A DNA stretch of 62,022 nucleotides from Caulobacterales bacterium 32-69-10 (GTDB lineage Bacteria; Pseudomonadota; Alphaproteobacteria; Caulobacterales; Caulobacteraceae). Where the stretch lies: contig NCED01000027.1 in NCBI GenBank assembly GCA_002280485.1, positions 1 through 62,022 of the forward strand. The letters are read 5' to 3'. The translations under genes were made by a program, and so were the position numbers. The notes under the pieces are model-generated. The model did not search any database. It saw only the letters and a program-made list of their open reading frames with translations, and had not been told where the DNA came from. Shown in pieces: positions 59,646 through 62,022 of this stretch (the stretch's first letter is position 1; each line of letters opens with the position of its first letter).

Positions 59646-60868
59646 GGTTCGCCGGCTCCGTAGGTGAGGTTGATGCGCACCGCATCGCGGACCACGGCCG
59701 CCTCGCGGTCCAGGGCGTCGACGCGAGCTTCCGCCAGTTCCAGAAAGGCCTGGAGCACATCGGAGAGGCTGGCGCTCGCCGCAGCGTAACTGGCCGTTTC
59801 CAGATCCGCCTTGCGTCGGGCGAGGGGCACGAGCGTCGCCTGCGCGCGCATCATGCGGTCATGGCGCATGGCATGGTCGGCGAGGTCGGCGTCAAGTTGG
59901 GCGCGCAGCTGCCGGCGCATGGCCTCCCGCTCCGCGCTCACGCGGCCGGCGCTCGCGGCCTTGGCGGCGATCATCGGGTCTTGTCGCTTGCCGGGGAATA
60001 TCGGCAGGCTGACAGTTCCGCCGAGGGAGACCATGTCGCCCCACATCGGGTCGCGGCGATGATAGGCGAGCTCCCAACTCCAATCGGGCCGCTTGTCCGC
60101 CCGCGCGGCCGCCAGATCGGCTGCGGCCTGACCGCCCATGGCGTCGTAGGCGAGCAGCGCCGGGTGATGGTCGAGAGCCGCCCGCAGCCTGGGGGCGTCT
60201 ACGGTCTGCGGCGGCGGATCCCCCAGCGCCTCCGGTTCAGGCTCACCGGTCCAGCGCGTCAGCTCAGCGCGGGCCTTGGCCGCGGCGGCCAACAGTTCGG
60301 CGCGGCGGTCGCCGAGCGCCGCGGTCAGTTCGTCCGCTTCCAAGGCCGCGGCCGGGCGGCTTGAGCCAGCCGCCAGCTGGGCTGGCGCGGCATCGTGCAG
60401 CGGCTTGAGCGCCGCCGCGATCTCGGCCAAGGCCGCGAGCTTACGCTGGGCGTAATATAGGTCGATCCAGGCCACGGCGGCGGCGAGGCGGACGTTGCGG
60501 GCCTCCACGGCCTGCCCCGACTCGGCTGCGCTGACATCGGCGGCTGCGCGCTCGCGCTCGGCGCGCCGCTTCGCGCCATTGGGGACATCCTGCATCACGC
60601 CGACCGTGGCCATGGTCATGCTTTCCGGCCCGGACCGCCAGGCGGGCGGACCGGAGACGGGAAAGTTGTCGAGGCCAAACCGGAGCTTCGGATCCGGCAG
60701 GCGTCCCGCCGCGCCTGCGGCCGCGCGAGCAGCTGCGACCTCGGCCGCCCTGGCCTGAAGCGTGGGAGCCTCGCCGGCGCGTTGCAGCGCCGCTGAATAG
60801 GTGAGGGGGGCGGCCTGGGCGGCGCTCGATAGGAACGCGGCGCCCAGCATCAGCCAAAGAGGCCGCAT
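59642..60868 (-). CDS. cusC: Outer-membrane efflux protein CusC (TolC family)
   Basis: 408 aa with a signal peptide (MRPLWLMLGAAFLSSAAQAA). TolC-like repeats include LPDPKLRFGLDNFPVSGPPA and VGVMQDVPNGAKRRAERERA in the first half, and DWSWELAYHRRDPMWGDMVS, GGTVSLPIFPGKRQDPMIAA in the second, with long helical stretches between. The ATG at 60866-60868 follows AAGAGGAGTTCC. It is the first cus gene, with the same orientation as the small genes and copD upstream. Confidence 0.9.
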   Translation of the reverse strand: MRPLWLMLGAAFLSSAAQAAPLTYSAALQRAGEAPTLQARAAEVAAARAAAGAAGRLPDPKLRFGLDNFPVSGPPAWRSGPESMTMATVGVMQDVPNGAKRRAERERAAADVSAAESGQAVEARNVRLAAAVAWIDLYYAQRKLAALAEIAAALKPLHDAAPAQLAAGSSRPAAALEADELTAALGDRRAELLAAAAKARAELTRWTGEPEPEALGDPPPQTVDAPRLRAALDHHPALLAYDAMGGQAAADLAAARADKRPDWSWELAYHRRDPMWGDMVSLGGTVSLPIFPGKRQDPMIAAKAASAGRVSAEREAMRRQLRAQLDADLADHAMRHDRMMRAQATLVPLARRKADLETASYAAASASLSDVLQAFLELAEARVDALDREAAVVRDAVRINLTYGAGEP

Positions 60869-60990
60869 GAGGAACTCCTCTTAAGAGAACAAGGGATGGC
60901 GTGAAGCGCCGACGGCCGGGCAAGCCGGCCGCAAGCGCCCTCGCTCACCGCGCGCCCAAAGGGGATCAGGGCGCGCGAGAGCGATCACGG

Positions 60991-61245
60991 TCAGCCGGCG
61001 GAGCCGCTCTTGGGCGTCGGCGGGCCACGATCATGCATCACGGTCATGCACTGCTCGCGCATGGCCCGGTCGCCCTTCATCATCGGACAGGCGCAGTCGC
61101 CCATGGGCGCGGCTTGGGCCGCGGGCGGCCGAGCGCTTGGCGCCATGTTGTAATTGCCGCCCTTGCCGTAGGGCTGGGCGGAAGCGGCGCTCGCGGCCGC
61201 AGCGAGGGCCAGCGCCGCTGCGGTCAGGGAAATACGATAGGTCAT
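60991..61245 (-). CDS. Small periplasmic Cys/Met protein upstream of cusC (84 aa)
   Basis: Signal peptide MTYRISLTAAALALAAAASA, then AQPYGKGGNYNMAPSARPPA and a short metal-ligand-like patch MGDCACPMMKGDRAMREQCM. No family is recognised, but position and CxC/MM content suggest a periplasmic copper-binding role. The ATG at 61243-61245 starts the signal peptide and is preceded by GGGAGTGTTTCCC. The 122 bp to cusC show no terminator. Confidence 0.7.
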   Translation of the reverse strand: MTYRISLTAAALALAAAASAASAQPYGKGGNYNMAPSARPPAAQAAPMGDCACPMMKGDRAMREQCMTVMHDRGPPTPKSGSAG

Positions 61246-61341
61246 GGGAAACACTCCCGATTGGGATCGATCATCATGGCCGGACGGAGTCCGGCCGGGC
61301 TCTGCACGCAAAGCGCCGCCCGCAGGCGAGCAGCGCTGGGT

Positions 61342-61722
61342 TCAGGTGATCGGTCTGGGAGGTCGTTCGAGGCGTCCGGGGTCGTGGGGCGTCAACGACG
61401 CCATCCGCCCGGGCGCGGGCGCGAAGTGATCAGCCTTAAGGAGGCTGACGGGCGGCATGCTGGGGAGGGCCGCCGTCACGCCGCACATGGCGATGCACGC
61501 GAGAAGGCAGCTCATGTCATCGTGCTTCGAGGGGGTCACGTCCTTGGCGGGGTCGCAGCAGGGGTCGGCCTCGCCGTCGGCGTGATCCATCCCCGGCATG
61601 TCGGCCATCGCCATGCTCATCATCGCGTCGCCATGTCCCTGGCAGGTCGCCTGGGCCGCCGCGGCGGACACCGGGCTGGCCAGGAGGCCGAACACGGCCA
61701 GAAGGGCGAGCAGGAAGCGCAT
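61342..61722 (-). CDS. Small exported Met/His/Cys protein next to copD (126 aa)
   Basis: Signal peptide MRFLLALLAVFGLLASPVSA followed by CQGHGDAMMSMAMADMPGMD (Met-rich), HADGEADPCCDPAKDVTPSK and a hydrophobic SCLLACIAMCGVTAALPSMP. This type of protein is regularly found beside copC/copD and is of unknown function, probably copper-binding. I chose the ATG at 61720-61722 because it begins the signal peptide. A GTG at 61803 overlapping the copD stop is an alternative start. Confidence 0.75.
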   Translation of the reverse strand: MRFLLALLAVFGLLASPVSAAAAQATCQGHGDAMMSMAMADMPGMDHADGEADPCCDPAKDVTPSKHDDMSCLLACIAMCGVTAALPSMPPVSLLKADHFAPAPGRMASLTPHDPGRLERPPRPIT

Positions 61723-61799
61723 CGCCCGTGAGCCTAGCGCCACAGCGACCGTTGTCACTTGGTTTCGCGATGCTGTGTCTTGCGGGCGCGCCATAGGAT

Positions 61800-62022
61800 T
61801 CACATCGCCGCCGGCGGCGCGAGCGTGCCGAACCAGGCCACGAGCGCGACGACCCCGAGGGCGGCGGCGGTCTCCAGCGCGATACTGCGGCGGAGATCCG
61901 CAAGCGCCGCGCCTTGCCGCGATGGTTCGTCCAAGGCCAGGGCCAGGACAGGCGTCAGCCGGAAGCGGTTTGCGGCCGCCAGGCCGAGCATGGCCACGAA
62001 CAGGAGGAGCTTGAGGCTCAAG
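61800..62022 (-). CDS. copD: Copper resistance protein CopD, C-terminal fragment at right edge
   Basis: The visible 73 residues, LKLLLFVAMLGLAAANRFRL, TPVLALALDEPSRQGAALAD, LRRSIALETAAALGVVALVA, WFGTLAPP, are the characteristic C-terminus of the polytopic copper-import protein CopD (LGLAAxNRFRLTP and LRRSIxxE). The 5' part lies outside the window. It reads into the two small exported proteins and the cus operon. Confidence 0.88.
   Translation of the reverse strand, partial: LSLKLLLFVAMLGLAAANRFRLTPVLALALDEPSRQGAALADLRRSIALETAAALGVVALVAWFGTLAPPAAM

Overview
The window looks like part of a large high-GC plasmid or plasmid-like element from an alphaproteobacterium, most likely Caulobacterales (Caulobacter, Brevundimonas or Phenylobacterium type). 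Evidence for this host: a plasmid-borne GcrA cell-cycle regulator, a perfect CtrA-type box (TTAA-N7-TTAAC) upstream of parA, RepC- and RepA/ParA-type maintenance proteins, and a Trb-type mating system. I see no rRNA, tRNA, CRISPR, integrase or transposase.

Layout. (1) 1-5.5 kb, mobilisation and stability: the N-terminal 495 residues of a MobA/MobL (MOBQ) relaxase running off the left edge, a well-formed oriT at 1616-1660, a divergent mobilisation accessory gene, TraF peptidase, a frameshifted cell-wall-hydrolase-like gene, and an AbiEi/AbiEii toxin-antitoxin pair. (2) 5.5-9.8 kb, replication and partition: parB, parA, three ATTGCAC-NN-GTGCAAT palindromes, a Rep_3 initiator and about five iterons. 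(3) 9.8-28.7 kb, a 'leading-region'-like block, mostly on the minus strand: two SSBs, a mobile-mystery A/B (HTH/Fic) pair, a DUF2493/SLOG protein, a TGT/DpdA-like protein, GcrA, RadC, a DUF7007-like protein, a broken methylase/Strawberry-notch helicase, a RES-domain protein, a 667-aa ParB-like protein, a toprim protein, a DUF3223 protein and a thermonuclease. Three copies of a roughly 220-bp structured leader precede ssb1, a 71-aa gene and ssb2, with compensatory base changes in the stems. (4) 28.7-30.1 kb: repC, a second replication initiator. (5) 30.4-39.5 kb: trbI-G-F-L-K-J-(small membrane protein)-E-D and a trbC reduced to its two ends. trbB and the coupling protein are not in the window. 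(6) 39.8-62 kb, a copper-resistance island: MerR remnant, cueR, copA (broken by a 67-bp tandem duplication), a second P1B ATPase, Csp-like copper storage protein, DUF305 proteins, a cnrYXH-like ECF sigma module, pcoA, pcoB, copZ, DUF411 protein, and an operon copD-(two small proteins)-cusC-cusB-cusA-cusF.

How the parts work together. Cytoplasmic Cu(I) would be sensed by CueR. Four near-identical promoters (TTGACC, 19-bp spacer, internal TTCC/GGAA dyad) stand in front of copA, the second ATPase, pcoA and copZ, so these form one probable CueR regulon. CusCBAF and PcoAB would handle periplasmic copper. CnrYXH-like proteins would add a periplasmic metal sensor. On the plasmid-biology side, the oriT orientation predicts that the right-hand block enters a recipient first with the plus strand as T-strand. 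That strand is the template for the minus-strand genes carrying the structured leaders, which recalls single-stranded (Frpo-like) promoters; this is a hypothesis. Several genes look damaged (hydrolase, Strawberry-notch helicase, trbC, copA, a merR remnant), so self-transfer is doubtful while mobilisation remains plausible.

All assignments come from reading motifs and known family features by eye. No database search was run.
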